From: Kazachstania africana CBS 2517
Lineage: Eukaryota > Ascomycota > Saccharomycetes > Saccharomycetales > Saccharomycetaceae
Assembly: GCF_000304475.1 (NCBI RefSeq)
Contig: NC_018940.1
Coordinates: forward strand, 1,488,001-1,552,000
Direction of reading: 5' to 3'
DNA length: 64,000 nt
This document shows positions 40,362 to 49,897 of this stretch, piece by piece. The first letter of the stretch is position 1. Every line of letters begins with the position of its first letter. The notes below the pieces were generated by a model. That model had not been told where the DNA came from. It made no database searches and saw nothing but the letters and a program-made list of their open reading frames with translations. The translations under genes and the position numbers were made by a program.

Positions 40362-42770
40362 TTAATACTTGTTAAATCTTTTCTTCTTGCTCTTTTTCCA
40401 ACCTTTCCCACGATTCTTTGGGTTCTTCCCATTTATGTTCTTGTTGAAATTAGCATGTGTATCCTTTTGTGTTCCATTTCTACTAGTGTTGTCATGTTGA
40501 GGGTGGTTCTGTGCTGGAAATGCATTTGACTTTTGTTTCGGTAATGATGCAGGCAGTTTGATGTCTCTTGGAGTCAAACGACTATAAACTAAATAATATG
40601 CATTGGTTTCACGTAAAACCTCTTTATCTGAAATTTTATTAATATATTCGTCATCATAAGTTGCCCACAAGCCATCTGGTTGTTTACAGTGTGCAACATA
40701 ATGGCCCGACGATAAGCTGCGCCCTTCATGGACAACAACACTGATCAGTTGATATTTGACGGGTAAAATCTTTTTATTACCTTCATTATCGCAATATTCA
40801 GTTAAATCTAAAAACATTGGATAGGAAACGGCCTGTTTCATCTTTGAGGACGATGTACCGTTAAATCTGAATTTCTTTAAATGAACTAGCAAAGTTTCGG
40901 GAGCCCTTAATATGGTGTTGCGCTTTACTGCATTTGTAGTCTTGTGACATTTTTCACAGACGTAACCTTTCTGCTCTTTATCAACTTTAATTAACTCAGG
41001 ACTGAAAAAGTCCTTTATAGATTTTTCAATCGAAAATCTACGATTTACCGTCTGTGGATCAATTTGATTTTGAATATTATTACCATTGCCGTTGTTGTTA
41101 GCATTGTCCTTCATCGTTTCTATATTGGAAATGTCATTATTATTGCTTGAGTTCATACTATCGGGGTTTCCGTAGGTGTCTAATTTTTTCTTACCTTTTA
41201 AATGCAACGATAGATCATATATTGGTTGTTCTGTTTTCGATATACCTCCACAAGATTTACATGTAACAATCTGTTTCAATAATCCACCGAAAATGTCATA
41301 GATAACAGATTCAATGAGTTTCTTACCCTTTGGAACGGAATCTTCTTGTAATCTTGACATCAATGACATAAAATATTCATGCGAATCCTCCTGTTGCCAT
41401 TCACTCATCATGCAGTTAATATCATCTAGTCTAGAGATTAATTTCTTTGGATTGATGAAAGTGACATTTTTTTCTTTTAATTGATTATTAGGTAACCACA
41501 TTTTTTTACTTGTTTCAGCAAGGACTGTAGAAACAGAGTCTGGTGATATGATATCATTATACTTACCACGCAATATGTCGAACAAATAATGCTGGACGGC
41601 TGGAATATGTAGCATGGCTTGAACTGCAGCGTTTGTATAACAGGTGACGCCATGATTTAATAAACCTCTTGGTTTCAACTCAGATAATTCTGGTCCCCAA
41701 TTTTTGAGGATACGTGATGATTTTAGGGTGCCTTGATCGGTTGGTTCTTGATTCCATTGATAGAATTTGTTTATATCTGAAACAGTTGTTGGTGGGGTTA
41801 CAGACCTGTTGATGGATGGGCTCTTGTGCTTCAACTCCTCTTCATCTTCATCATCTTGTGGATCTCTAGCGGTTTGCTTGCCATGAATTTTCTGTTGTCT
41901 ACGCCTCAAAATTTCTTCTTGCTCCTGTTGGTAAGCAATGGCTTCCTCCTGCAATTGTAGTTTTTCATTTTTCAGAATATCTTCTGGTGTTCCCATCTCA
42001 TCATCTTCGCCGCTATTATCATCTAGGTCATCACTATTTTCGTCATCACGACTGATGCTACCACTACTACTTCTATCGTTCTCAGAACTTTCACTCTTTC
42101 TCTCAGCTTCGGTTTCTTCACTTTCAGTACTTGAAACGTAATCCTCATCCTCTGGGCTCTCATCATCATCATCTTCTTCTTCATCATCTTCAGAGATCAT
42201 TCCACTTTTCTCATCCTTAGTACTCGTAGACTCGGAACCACTTTCGACACAATTTGAACTTGGATCATCCAAAGGAACCCCTAAATCTTCGTCATCACCA
42301 TAAGCGTCAACTTCTGGTCCTTTCACATCAGAGGGCTGTCGATGAATGACTGCAGGAATCTGTAAAGGTGCCATTTCAGAAACTGCGTCGGATGAAGTTG
42401 TATCGACGTATTCACTAGCCTCATGAAACACCTCTTCTTCTTCGTCACTAGAAGATACTTGTTTCGAAACTGGTACAGCTGTATATTGGGCAATAGCTTC
42501 TGCCATAGAAGCGGGTAATTTCCTCTTCTTTTGCTTAGGTCCCTCCTTCACAGCACTGATGGGATCACTCCTATTTGTACTATTATTAGCTGCATTACTA
42601 CTACTATTACTATTATTATTATTATTATTATACTTCCCGATCATTATATACGATGAGTTCTCTGCATTGTTCCTGCTTGTGATCCTGCTGCTTATTGAAG
42701 CAGCTTTGAATTGCAGTGGATTTGCCAGTAACCTTTCCACCAATGGTTTGATGTTGTCTTGCGTGGTCAT
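40362..42770 (-). CDS. UBP10: Ubiquitin-specific protease Ubp10/Dot4
   Basis: Nuclear deubiquitinase acting on histone H2B and PCNA, and affecting telomeric silencing. The ATG at 42770 yields MTTQDNIKPLVERLLANPLQ, the family start (802 residues; 792 in S. cerevisiae). The N-terminal third is disordered, with an Asn run and a strongly acidic region (about 200-265). The USP domain starts near 365. The Cys box LLNHGVTCYTNAAVQ carries catalytic Cys near 377, a zinc-type CKSCGG and CEKCH pair lies in the middle, and the His box SSGHYVAH is near 690. The C-terminus is basic. The frame continues upstream with a hydrophobic stretch but only from a TTG. Confidence 0.95.
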   Translation of the reverse strand: MTTQDNIKPLVERLLANPLQFKAASISSRITSRNNAENSSYIMIGKYNNNNNNSNSSSNAANNSTNRSDPISAVKEGPKQKKRKLPASMAEAIAQYTAVPVSKQVSSSDEEEEVFHEASEYVDTTSSDAVSEMAPLQIPAVIHRQPSDVKGPEVDAYGDDEDLGVPLDDPSSNCVESGSESTSTKDEKSGMISEDDEEEDDDDESPEDEDYVSSTESEETEAERKSESSENDRSSSGSISRDDENSDDLDDNSGEDDEMGTPEDILKNEKLQLQEEAIAYQQEQEEILRRRQQKIHGKQTARDPQDDEDEEELKHKSPSINRSVTPPTTVSDINKFYQWNQEPTDQGTLKSSRILKNWGPELSELKPRGLLNHGVTCYTNAAVQAMLHIPAVQHYLFDILRGKYNDIISPDSVSTVLAETSKKMWLPNNQLKEKNVTFINPKKLISRLDDINCMMSEWQQEDSHEYFMSLMSRLQEDSVPKGKKLIESVIYDIFGGLLKQIVTCKSCGGISKTEQPIYDLSLHLKGKKKLDTYGNPDSMNSSNNNDISNIETMKDNANNNGNGNNIQNQIDPQTVNRRFSIEKSIKDFFSPELIKVDKEQKGYVCEKCHKTTNAVKRNTILRAPETLLVHLKKFRFNGTSSSKMKQAVSYPMFLDLTEYCDNEGNKKILPVKYQLISVVVHEGRSLSSGHYVAHCKQPDGLWATYDDEYINKISDKEVLRETNAYYLVYSRLTPRDIKLPASLPKQKSNAFPAQNHPQHDNTSRNGTQKDTHANFNKNINGKNPKNRGKGWKKSKKKRFNKY

Positions 42771-43176
42771 GGTTATGTTGCCGGGGTCAATATGATGATG
42801 CACTAAAGAAATCAAAAACAGGCAGATGAAAGGGAAAGGTAGTTGAACTAACGAGCGCTTTAATATACAAAACCAAATACTATACAAGCTATATATGCCA
42901 TCACTGAAAAAAAAAAAAGATAACCAGGAAGAGATGCTCCTCCAGAGTGAATGAAAATTTTGATGAGAACAGCCAAAAGTTGATAGACACCTCGAGATGG
43001 GAAAAAGTAAAAATTTTCTTTTCTTTTCTGGTGAAGCTCATCGCGAAAGGCCGCCGTCTGCGCCAGCAGGCGTGATAAAATTGTTGGTGGCAGGACTGTG
43101 ATTGGCAGGAGTGTGTATACATATATGTATATATGGTGGAACTGCCGGATAGTTGGTGTTGATGAGAGTAATTAAT
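42771..43176. other. Intergenic: UBP10 promoter and SWT21 3' region
   Basis: No gene seen. Contains a 12-nt A run near 42908, a GC-richer patch near 43045-43075 and a TA-rich element near 43116-43136. Confidence 0.5.
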
Positions 43177-44424
43177 CTATATGGAAAGTATGGAGAGTTT
43201 ACTTGTAATGTTGCACGGAGAAGATTTGTTGTCACATGGGGAGTGCGACGCCGATATTATGTGTGGGTCGTTAGGGTCTGTCTTCACGATGTTTATCCTG
43301 GATCGAGTCGCTGATGAATTTGAGTACAGTATCCTGTCTGGGAGTAGGTTCACGTTACTCTCACAGTTGGGATAACCTTGATTTGTGAGTTCAATGCCCC
43401 CAAATTCTATAATGTCTCTTGACCAATTCAGTAGGTTACCCTCTGTGTCTCCAATCAAGAGACCGTTTATTGTGTCTATATGCGCTTTGTGTTTGATATT
43501 CCCCAGGGCAAATGTTAGTTGCAGCTTGTTTACAGTAGTGTGGTCATATCGCGTGTCAATTACGTCAATAGTATTACTGTTACGTCTTAGAATATAAAGA
43601 TAATTTCCATTTTCACTGGATATTATCTGATAAATCCCATTACTATGTCTACCATATGATGAAGATACATTGACAATCTTATTGTTACGGAGATCAAACT
43701 TGAATAATTCGTCGCTATACGAGCCACAGTATGCCACAGACCTTGTTTTGTTAGTTTCAAAACAGGATATAACACTTTTATGTATTTTCTTAGGATTCAA
43801 TTGTGATCTATTATACCGTTGCGACCAGAGACATTCACTTCGATTCGTATCGTATAAATTTATCCTATTTCGGTCACTACCCATCACAAACGTTGATTTA
43901 TCAATGAATCTTAGACTATACGGTACTTCAAACCTCTCATTTTCTTGATTCATTACATTATAATGAAATACTACAACATTTTCAGTATCATTAGGATCTA
44001 AAGAATACAACTGAATTGGTAAATCTCTCGAGCCCAATAAAACATTATTAAATCCCATATCATCATTATACAGGGAATAACCCGGATGTATATCACTAGA
44101 TACAATAGATCTATTCTTGAAAAATCTTGTGTATGGGATCAAATCAACTCCTTCATGCTCTGGAATTAAATACTGTCGTATACCCGTATCATTATGAATT
44201 GTGGCAATCGATGATCCATCATATGACCAGAACATATCCTGGCAAATCACAGCCTTTCCAACTTCAACACTGTCTACATATTTATACTGAGATAACGGGG
44301 GAAAAGTATAATCTCCAGTGCTGTCGGTCAAATTTCTCCAAATTGCATCTTCTTTCAACCACACATCCTTAGCATTACTGCCGTGAAATATCGAAGATGT
44401 ATCATTGAGCAACTTAAGCATCAT
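43177..44424 (-). CDS. SWT21: Swt21-like WD-repeat protein of the spliceosome periphery
   Basis: Swt21 is a nonessential nuclear protein that interacts with Prp40 and has WRAP53/TCAB1-like WD40 features. The 415-residue protein (357 in S. cerevisiae) shows propeller-like strands such as FWSYDGSSIATIHNDTG, RFIDKSTFVMGSDRNRINLY and GLLIGDTEGNLLNW. The extra length is a C-terminal Ser/Asn-rich segment after about residue 365. Two Met codons open the frame; the second may be used. The call is from position between UBP10 and KAR1 and fold-like features, with less motif support than its neighbours. Confidence 0.8.
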   Translation of the reverse strand: MMLKLLNDTSSIFHGSNAKDVWLKEDAIWRNLTDSTGDYTFPPLSQYKYVDSVEVGKAVICQDMFWSYDGSSIATIHNDTGIRQYLIPEHEGVDLIPYTRFFKNRSIVSSDIHPGYSLYNDDMGFNNVLLGSRDLPIQLYSLDPNDTENVVVFHYNVMNQENERFEVPYSLRFIDKSTFVMGSDRNRINLYDTNRSECLWSQRYNRSQLNPKKIHKSVISCFETNKTRSVAYCGSYSDELFKFDLRNNKIVNVSSSYGRHSNGIYQIISSENGNYLYILRRNSNTIDVIDTRYDHTTVNKLQLTFALGNIKHKAHIDTINGLLIGDTEGNLLNWSRDIIEFGGIELTNQGYPNCESNVNLLPDRILYSNSSATRSRINIVKTDPNDPHIISASHSPCDNKSSPCNITSKLSILSI

Positions 44425-44570
44425 CCATCTTTGTCTATATATTAATGCAACAGCAAGCCTTCATGTGAAAAGTAAGAGATGACTTTTTTCAATATGAAAA
44501 TATATATGCGATATATTAATAAAGAAAACATTTGGCTAGATCAGAGCAGTATACATATAGTACAGCACAG

Positions 44571-45134
44571 ATGGCGTACACGGGGTTTGGATTGGATCAG
44601 ATCCATCCTCCAGTAAACAAATCGTTTAATCAAATGACACCGGAGGAACAAGCTGAAAAAGGTGCAACAATGATGATAAATTTCATGTCATCATGCCCTG
44701 GGAAGACCGTAGTTAGTGGAGTCACTGGTTTTGGCCTCGGTGGTATATTTGGGTTGTTTATGTCCTCTATGGCATATGATACTCCCGTTCAGCTCGCTAC
44801 AAATGTCAAGACCATAGCAGATATGACAATGAAACAGCAACTGAGAGTACAATTTGCCGACATGTATAAAAAATCGATATCAAGCGCTAAAAGCTTTGGT
44901 TACATGGGTTTGGTGTATTCTGGTGTCGAGTGTGTCGTTGAATCAGCGAGAGCAAAGAATGATATCAATAATGGACTCATAGCGGGCTGTATAACTGGTG
45001 GGGGACTCGCTTACAAAGGTGGCCCTCAGGCTGCATTCATGGGCTGTGTTGGTTTTGCTGCCTTTTCTCTTGCTATTGATACTTATATGAAAATGGAAGA
45101 TGGGAAACCTCCTGTAAATGACTTTAATGAATAA
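44571..45134 (+). CDS. TIM22: Mitochondrial carrier translocase channel Tim22
   Basis: Pore subunit of the TIM22 complex, which inserts metabolite carriers into the inner mitochondrial membrane. The ATG at 44571 gives MAYTGFGLDQIHPP and 187 residues (207 in S. cerevisiae). The Tim17/22/23 fold has FMSSCPGKTVVSGVTGFGLGG with the first span near 42-65. KSFGYMGLVYSGVECVVESARAKND and GGPQAAFMGCVGFAAFS follow. Cysteines near residues 42 and 120 correspond to the family disulfide pair. The linker after span 1 is shorter than in S. cerevisiae, explaining the length. In S. cerevisiae TIM22 is YDL217C; here it sits between SWT21 and KAR1, unlike the chromosome XIV order. The promoter is shared with SWT21 (146 bp). 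Confidence 0.95.
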   Translation: MAYTGFGLDQIHPPVNKSFNQMTPEEQAEKGATMMINFMSSCPGKTVVSGVTGFGLGGIFGLFMSSMAYDTPVQLATNVKTIADMTMKQQLRVQFADMYKKSISSAKSFGYMGLVYSGVECVVESARAKNDINNGLIAGCITGGGLAYKGGPQAAFMGCVGFAAFSLAIDTYMKMEDGKPPVNDFNE

Positions 45135-45198
45135 TTTTCATCTTATAAAAAACACTGATCTCCTGTAAATAATGATGCATAGTTTGTCTCTTTATAGA

Positions 45199-46209
45199 TT
45201 ACATATAATAATACACATAGATATTGCAAATAAAAAGTATAATAATACAAATCGTCCAGTACAGAATTTCTCGAGAAATACTCTTGTCGTTGTCATTGGT
45301 TGTTGATTGCTGTCCTCTTAATAAATTAATTATTATATCCAGCTTTCGTTTGTTTTCTTCGATGTCCTCTTGCAACCTTAGCAAGGTTTGTGAAGTGTAT
45401 GAATCCACTCCAGTGGAAAACTGTGACGGCGAATGATATTTAGAGATAGAATCGATGGAAAAAGCTCGATGATGCGTTGCATTATCCGATTGTTCATCAT
45501 GATTTATTGCTGATGAATTATGTAAACTGTGTTCTGCTTCATCATGTTTAGGAATATAGGGATTTTTTGAAGGATCGATCCATTTTTCCACCGAGGGAAC
45601 ATTTTCTAATTTCCTCAATTCTTGAAGTCGTCTCTCAATCATAACTTTGTCTTGAGTTAGCAATCTTCGCCATTTGTTATTCATTTCGTTCTTCTTCTGC
45701 AATAACCTATCTTTAGTAATTACGGATTTTGGTTTCTCACTGTCTTTTTCGTTTCCATTGTTGATATAAGGTAGCGGAAGAGGATCACCTAAAACATTTC
45801 TTACTGAATAATGTCGTCTTCCTTGCGAATTATCTCGCCTATTCTTTCGTATATTGATAGTGTTACTATTTTGACCAACCTTCCTTTGGCTATCGTTGTG
45901 TTCTTCATCTCTATAGCCTCTCATCGCAGCGATGGTATCTGGCGATATCAATGTCGGATAATAATTCGATTCTGTAACATCATCCTGGTTTAACAAGTCC
46001 CCAGACCAGTTCTGACTATGTTCCTCAAGGTCTGCATCATAAAATTCGTCTTGATCCTCCACTTTAACTGTATTATTTCCAAGAGTTGTACTTTTATTTT
46101 CATAATCATTCATTTGTTTATTTTTCCTTTCATTGTATAATCGTTCGATCTTATTCAATCGAGCTTCTGAAGACTTCTTATTGAAGTTCGAGGCATTTCT
46201 TGAATTCAT
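45199..46209 (-). CDS. KAR1: Spindle-pole-body half-bridge protein Kar1
   Basis: Tail-anchored protein of the nuclear-envelope half-bridge, needed for spindle pole duplication and karyogamy; it recruits Cdc31 (centrin). The 336-residue protein (433 in S. cerevisiae) carries the Cdc31-binding helix NKWRRLLTQDKVMIERRLQE near 179-198. A single C-terminal hydrophobic segment near 314-334 (WTICIIILFICNIYVYYY) serves as the tail anchor. The rest is charged, Asn-rich and poorly conserved. It is convergent with TIM22 (64-bp gap). Confidence 0.9.
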   Translation of the reverse strand: MNSRNASNFNKKSSEARLNKIERLYNERKNKQMNDYENKSTTLGNNTVKVEDQDEFYDADLEEHSQNWSGDLLNQDDVTESNYYPTLISPDTIAAMRGYRDEEHNDSQRKVGQNSNTINIRKNRRDNSQGRRHYSVRNVLGDPLPLPYINNGNEKDSEKPKSVITKDRLLQKKNEMNNKWRRLLTQDKVMIERRLQELRKLENVPSVEKWIDPSKNPYIPKHDEAEHSLHNSSAINHDEQSDNATHHRAFSIDSISKYHSPSQFSTGVDSYTSQTLLRLQEDIEENKRKLDIIINLLRGQQSTTNDNDKSISREILYWTICIIILFICNIYVYYYM

Positions 46210-46440
46210 TCATAAATGTACTTGCATGTATTAACGTAGTTGCTGAATATCTCTGTTTCCTACGAGAGAAAAAACTCTGTTTGTGTTTACAATTCTGAAC
46301 ATCGAATTTGTTTCATTCGCGAAGATCGCTTATTTTCAATTTTCTACTTTCTTGCTTTGAATCTCACATTTTAAAAGATAGAGGAAATATACATACTTAA
46401 ATTATATGGAAAATATAATAATGCCTAGTCATGGTATAAT

Positions 46441-48072
46441 TCAATTGAAATTGAATTGTTGGTTTACGGTTGAACCGAAACCGAAAGTGTTACCGGAAGC
46501 TTGAGGAGCCATACTTTCATCGATTGCGTCGTCTTCTTCACCAAAATAAGTTTCGATTAAATTGTAAGCCTTTTCGTAAATTTTATCATTTTCATTTTGT
46601 TGACAGTTGAAAATTTTTTCCATACCACCTGCCTTTTCAATAATATCTGCATTTTCATTAATATTTAGACCACGTTTTTCTTTATCTGATTCACCCATCT
46701 TTAAAATATTCTCTAAAGCATCTAATGAAACTTCAATAATTCTATTATCTGCAATTTCTAATAAATCACACAAAGGCTTTACACAGCCTTGTGCGACTAA
46801 ATATCTGATAATTTCAGGTCTATGTAACCCACCTGAGGATGCATTTGAAATTGCCCAACAAGCTTCCTTCTTAGTTTTATAATCAGCATTTGCTAATAAT
46901 TTAATTAATGACGGAACAAGATTGGAGTCAATGACTGCTTGAATTTGTTCAGTATTACCTGCAGTTATGTTTGAAATTGTCCAACATGCTTCTTTCTTGA
47001 TGGAATCCTTTGGTGAACTTAACAAATTTCTTAAAGCTCCTAAGACACCACAGTTGATGACTACTTGTGTTTGTAAATCATTACCTGTGACAATATTACC
47101 AACAGCTCTTAAAGCTGGGGTTTGGACCATTGTGGAAGTGTGATCTAATAATTCTACCAGTCTTTTTGGAATTCTAACGTCGATGACAGCTTGAATAGCT
47201 TCTTGTGGACCATCAGATAAATATGAGATTGCCCAACATGCGTCAACTAACGTTTCGGTATCCAAAGAATAAATAAGCTTAGCTAATGTTGGTAATGCCT
47301 TAGACACAACGTTCCAATCTGGTTGAGGTTTCTTACCTCTACATAGATTCGATAGTGTCCAAGTAGCAGTTCTAATTAAAGAAGTTTTTGAAGAATTGAA
47401 TAGATTTAAAATTGGTTCCATAGCACCACAACTTAAGACATAGTCTCTATAATCTGTGGAATCACCTGCAACATTACCTAAAGCCCAAATAGCTTGTTCT
47501 TGAACTTCTACGGAACCTGTATATAGTAATTGAATGAATAATGGTACAGCGCCTGCTTCAACGACTATTTTAGTTTGATCAGAAGAACCTGATGCAATAT
47601 TTGTAAGAGCCCATGCGGCTTCTAATTGTAACATTTCTGGTTGATTTTCATTCATGAAGTTGACTAGAGTTGGTACAACACCAGATTGAATGACAACATC
47701 GATAGGAGGATGATGTTCTCTAGATAAAATTTGTCTAAATTTAACGGTGGCAGCCAATTGTTCTTGGAAATCATTAGACTGAATTTGTTGAATCATTGCA
47801 GGCAATTCCTGTTGTAGTTGGTTATAGAATTGTTGATCGGCGTTGATGGCATCCTCATCTTCTGAATCGGATTCTGTAGCACCACTAGCTGGAGGAACGA
47901 AATTTCTTCTCTTGGCTAGGGCTTCTTCTCTTTTAGCCTTTCTCAATTCGACCTGTTGGTTGTCTCTTCTACGACGTAATTCATCAGCGGAAAACCTACT
48001 TTTATTTTTGAAATTGGTACGTCTATATTCTGGAACAAACTTGTTGGCCGTTGATGAGTCAGAACTGTCCAT
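46441..48072 (-). CDS. SRP1: Importin alpha (karyopherin alpha) Srp1
   Basis: Adaptor that binds classical nuclear localisation signals and importin beta. The 543-residue length equals the family (542). The importin-beta-binding domain is at about 13-55, with the basic clusters [11 protein letters not shown] and [20 protein letters not shown]. Ten armadillo repeats follow, recognisable by [40 protein letters not shown] and [13 protein letters not shown]. Their W and N residues form the NLS-binding grooves. The C-terminus is acidic and ends in a Gly/Phe-rich tail. Position matches YNL189W. Confidence 0.97.
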   Translation of the reverse strand: MDSSDSSTANKFVPEYRRTNFKNKSRFSADELRRRRDNQQVELRKAKREEALAKRRNFVPPASGATESDSEDEDAINADQQFYNQLQQELPAMIQQIQSNDFQEQLAATVKFRQILSREHHPPIDVVIQSGVVPTLVNFMNENQPEMLQLEAAWALTNIASGSSDQTKIVVEAGAVPLFIQLLYTGSVEVQEQAIWALGNVAGDSTDYRDYVLSCGAMEPILNLFNSSKTSLIRTATWTLSNLCRGKKPQPDWNVVSKALPTLAKLIYSLDTETLVDACWAISYLSDGPQEAIQAVIDVRIPKRLVELLDHTSTMVQTPALRAVGNIVTGNDLQTQVVINCGVLGALRNLLSSPKDSIKKEACWTISNITAGNTEQIQAVIDSNLVPSLIKLLANADYKTKKEACWAISNASSGGLHRPEIIRYLVAQGCVKPLCDLLEIADNRIIEVSLDALENILKMGESDKEKRGLNINENADIIEKAGGMEKIFNCQQNENDKIYEKAYNLIETYFGEEDDAIDESMAPQASGNTFGFGSTVNQQFNFN

Positions 48073-48656
48073 GATTAATTAAGGGTATTGTATAGTAGAA
48101 GTTCTAAACTGTGAAAGTCACAAGTGAGATGAAGAAGATTCAAAATAGATCGATCTTCTTTGTAAGAGTTTTAATACATTCACTTTAGAAATGCTTTTTA
48201 TCCTTCAAAATTTCTGGAAAAAACATGAAAAATTTGTGATCGAAATCCGCTGGTACGGTAAGAGGCGGGTAACGACAATTATTCATTAAGCTATACTGCC
48301 AACGAATAAATAATACGACGGTCATTGCAAGGCCCATCGTGAGATGTTCAGTCAGACACACATAAAAAGAGTTTATATCAAATTTACACACATTAGATAT
48401 TAGATAGTACACACACACACACACCAGGAAGAGAAAGCTGTTTCAGAAACAGGGGTTACGTTCTCTAGTCATAAACACACACACAATTATGATAAAAAAA
48501 ATCCGTAAAAACGGTCCCCATTGCAAGCAATCTCTTCCATTTGAACACACACACATACGACATCATTTAGATAAAATCAAAAGTTTTAGTTCAATTCAAA
48601 GAAAGAAAGATAAAAGAAGGGAAGGAGAAAAATAGATAACCGCAACACACCTTTCA
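48073..48656. other. Intergenic with three (AC)n tracts: SRP1 promoter and 3' region of cell-wall gene
   Basis: Three separated AC repeats: 48409-48424, 48475-48484 and 48544-48554. No credible gene. The region covers the SRP1 promoter and the 3' end of the gene at 48657. Confidence 0.6.
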
Positions 48657-49253
48657 TTATAATAATAGTAAACCACCAGCTAAGATGGCGGAAGCACCAG
48701 TCAAACCTAATAATTTCATAGAGTTAGCCTTTGGTGCACTGTTGGAAGCAGCCTTGTTTTCAGTTCCTGTAGCAGAGTTCTTCTTAGTCTTGTTGAATCT
48801 ACCGTATCTGTGGGTACCGGAAGAAGTGGAAGCCTCAGATTTCTTAGTCTTGTCGAATCTACCGTACTTGTGAGTACCAGATGAAGTAGAAACACTGGAC
48901 TTCTTAGTCTTGTCGAATCTACCGTACTTGTGAGTACCAGATGAAGTGGAGACACTGGACTTCTTAGTCTTATTGAATCTACCGTACCTGTGAGTACCAG
49001 AAGAGGTAGAAGCCTGTGATTTCTTAGTCTTATCGAATCTACCATACTTATGAGTACCAGAGGAGGTAGAAGCCTGAGACTTCTTAGTCTTGTTGAACTT
49101 ACCGTACTTATGGGTAGAATGAGTAGAAGTGGTAGTGTAAACAGTACCATCTGTAGAGATGGTCTTGGTTGTAGTATAATCACTTTCCTTCTTTGCAGCA
49201 ACAAAAGAAGCTGCAGTAGCTAAACTGATAGCAGCAACAGTGGAAAACTTCAT
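48657..49253 (-). CDS. YNL190W: Repeat-containing GPI cell-wall protein, YNL190W homologue
   Basis: S. cerevisiae YNL190W is a small cell-wall hydrophilin important for survival of desiccation. This 198-residue protein has the same plan. It starts with a signal peptide (MKFSTVAAISLATAASFVAA). A short Thr-rich segment follows, then six tandem units built on THKYGRFDKTKKS (about 46-157). It ends with a Ser/Asn linker and a hydrophobic GPI-anchor signal (LGLTGASAILAGGLLLL). Units alternate FNKT (an N-glycosylation sequon) and FDKT (sequon lost). The repeat core HKYGKFNKT matches what I recall of the S. cerevisiae protein. The unit is 20 residues long and highly basic. Confidence 0.92.
   Translation of the reverse strand: MKFSTVAAISLATAASFVAAKKESDYTTTKTISTDGTVYTTTSTHSTHKYGKFNKTKKSQASTSSGTHKYGRFDKTKKSQASTSSGTHRYGRFNKTKKSSVSTSSGTHKYGRFDKTKKSSVSTSSGTHKYGRFDKTKKSEASTSSGTHRYGRFNKTKKNSATGTENKAASNSAPKANSMKLLGLTGASAILAGGLLLL
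48781..49116 (-). repeat. 60-bp tandem repeat array coding for the cell-wall protein repeats
   Basis: Six units (last partial) with exact 60-bp period, each starting TTCTTAGTCTT on the plus strand at 48781, 48841, 48901, 48961, 49021 and 49081. The units beginning 48841 and 48901 differ at only 2 of 60 positions, pointing to recent duplication or gene conversion. Confidence 0.95.
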
Positions 49254-49897
49254 ACTTCTCTACGTTTAATTTATTACCTTTTTGAAAATCGAATTTCCTT
49301 AGAAACTAGTATATCTAAATTAGAAGATGTGATAGCTGTGTGATTTGGTAGGAATAACTAGCAGTTAACCTTTATATGAGGGGGAATGAAGCAAAAAAAA
49401 AAAGGAAAGAGATGTCACTTCTTTGTTCGGTTATTAAATCCAATTAAAGAGCTTAGTATTTTTTTTTTGGTCATGTCGATATCGATTATAAAATTGTTCT
49501 CTTATATAAAAAAAACTGCTAGTTCATCCTTTGCGCGTTTATTGGAAGGGAAAATGAAAATTTTGTCGTAATTTCTGACAATCGATGACCGAAAGGAAAG
49601 TCATATTGAGGACTCTTCGTAGCCGACTGCAATGGCAAGCTCCCGCGTTGAGATGCTATGAAGTACGGGAGTTATGCCAAGCGATGGTGAGAGAAGCGGA
49701 CCGGATATACCACCCGGCTCGTGGTTTTTTGTTCGTCGTCGTCGCTTTAATGTCTCAAGGATTCGGTCAAATTAAAAAAAATTCACGCAGGCCGGCTTGC
49801 CTCTTTTCTTTTTCGCCGCGGAGATCTGCCCAAGAGTAATACAGCGGGGGAGGGTAACTTGCTTTAATAAATAAAAATAGTATCAGTATATATGCGA
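49254..49897. other. Intergenic: promoter of the cell-wall gene and DUG3 3' region
   Basis: No gene supported. TATA-type TATAAA on the minus strand at 49376-49371 with an AGGGG stress core at 49379-49384 lies about 120 bp before the YNL190W-type gene. A GC-richer part (49615-49860) contains an imperfect hairpin: TGGCA 49633-49637 plus CTCCCG 49640-49645 pair with CGGGAG 49666-49671 plus TGCCA 49675-49679. A GCGGGG core near 49842 resembles a Mig1 site. Confidence 0.5.
49371..49384 (-). promoter_or_regulatory. TATA box and stress-response core of the YNL190W-type gene
   Basis: Minus-strand TATAAA at 49376-49371 immediately preceded by an AGGGG/CCCCT stress-response core (49379-49383). Consistent with a stress-induced hydrophilin gene; function not shown. 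Confidence 0.5.

Noticed and set aside
42771..42887. In-frame upstream extension of UBP10 with a hydrophobic, signal-anchor-like stretch
   Set aside because: It starts only from TTG, and the ATG at 42770 gives the family N-terminus. A nuclear protease has no use for a signal anchor. Similar non-ATG extensions occur before SKO1, PSD1, NPR1, MRPL22, MRPL19, PBR1 and TIM22.
48716..49204. 162-codon open frame antiparallel-frame partner within the YNL190W-type gene
   Set aside because: Its repeats are only the 60-bp array read in a different frame; the real frame has signal peptide, repeats and GPI signal.
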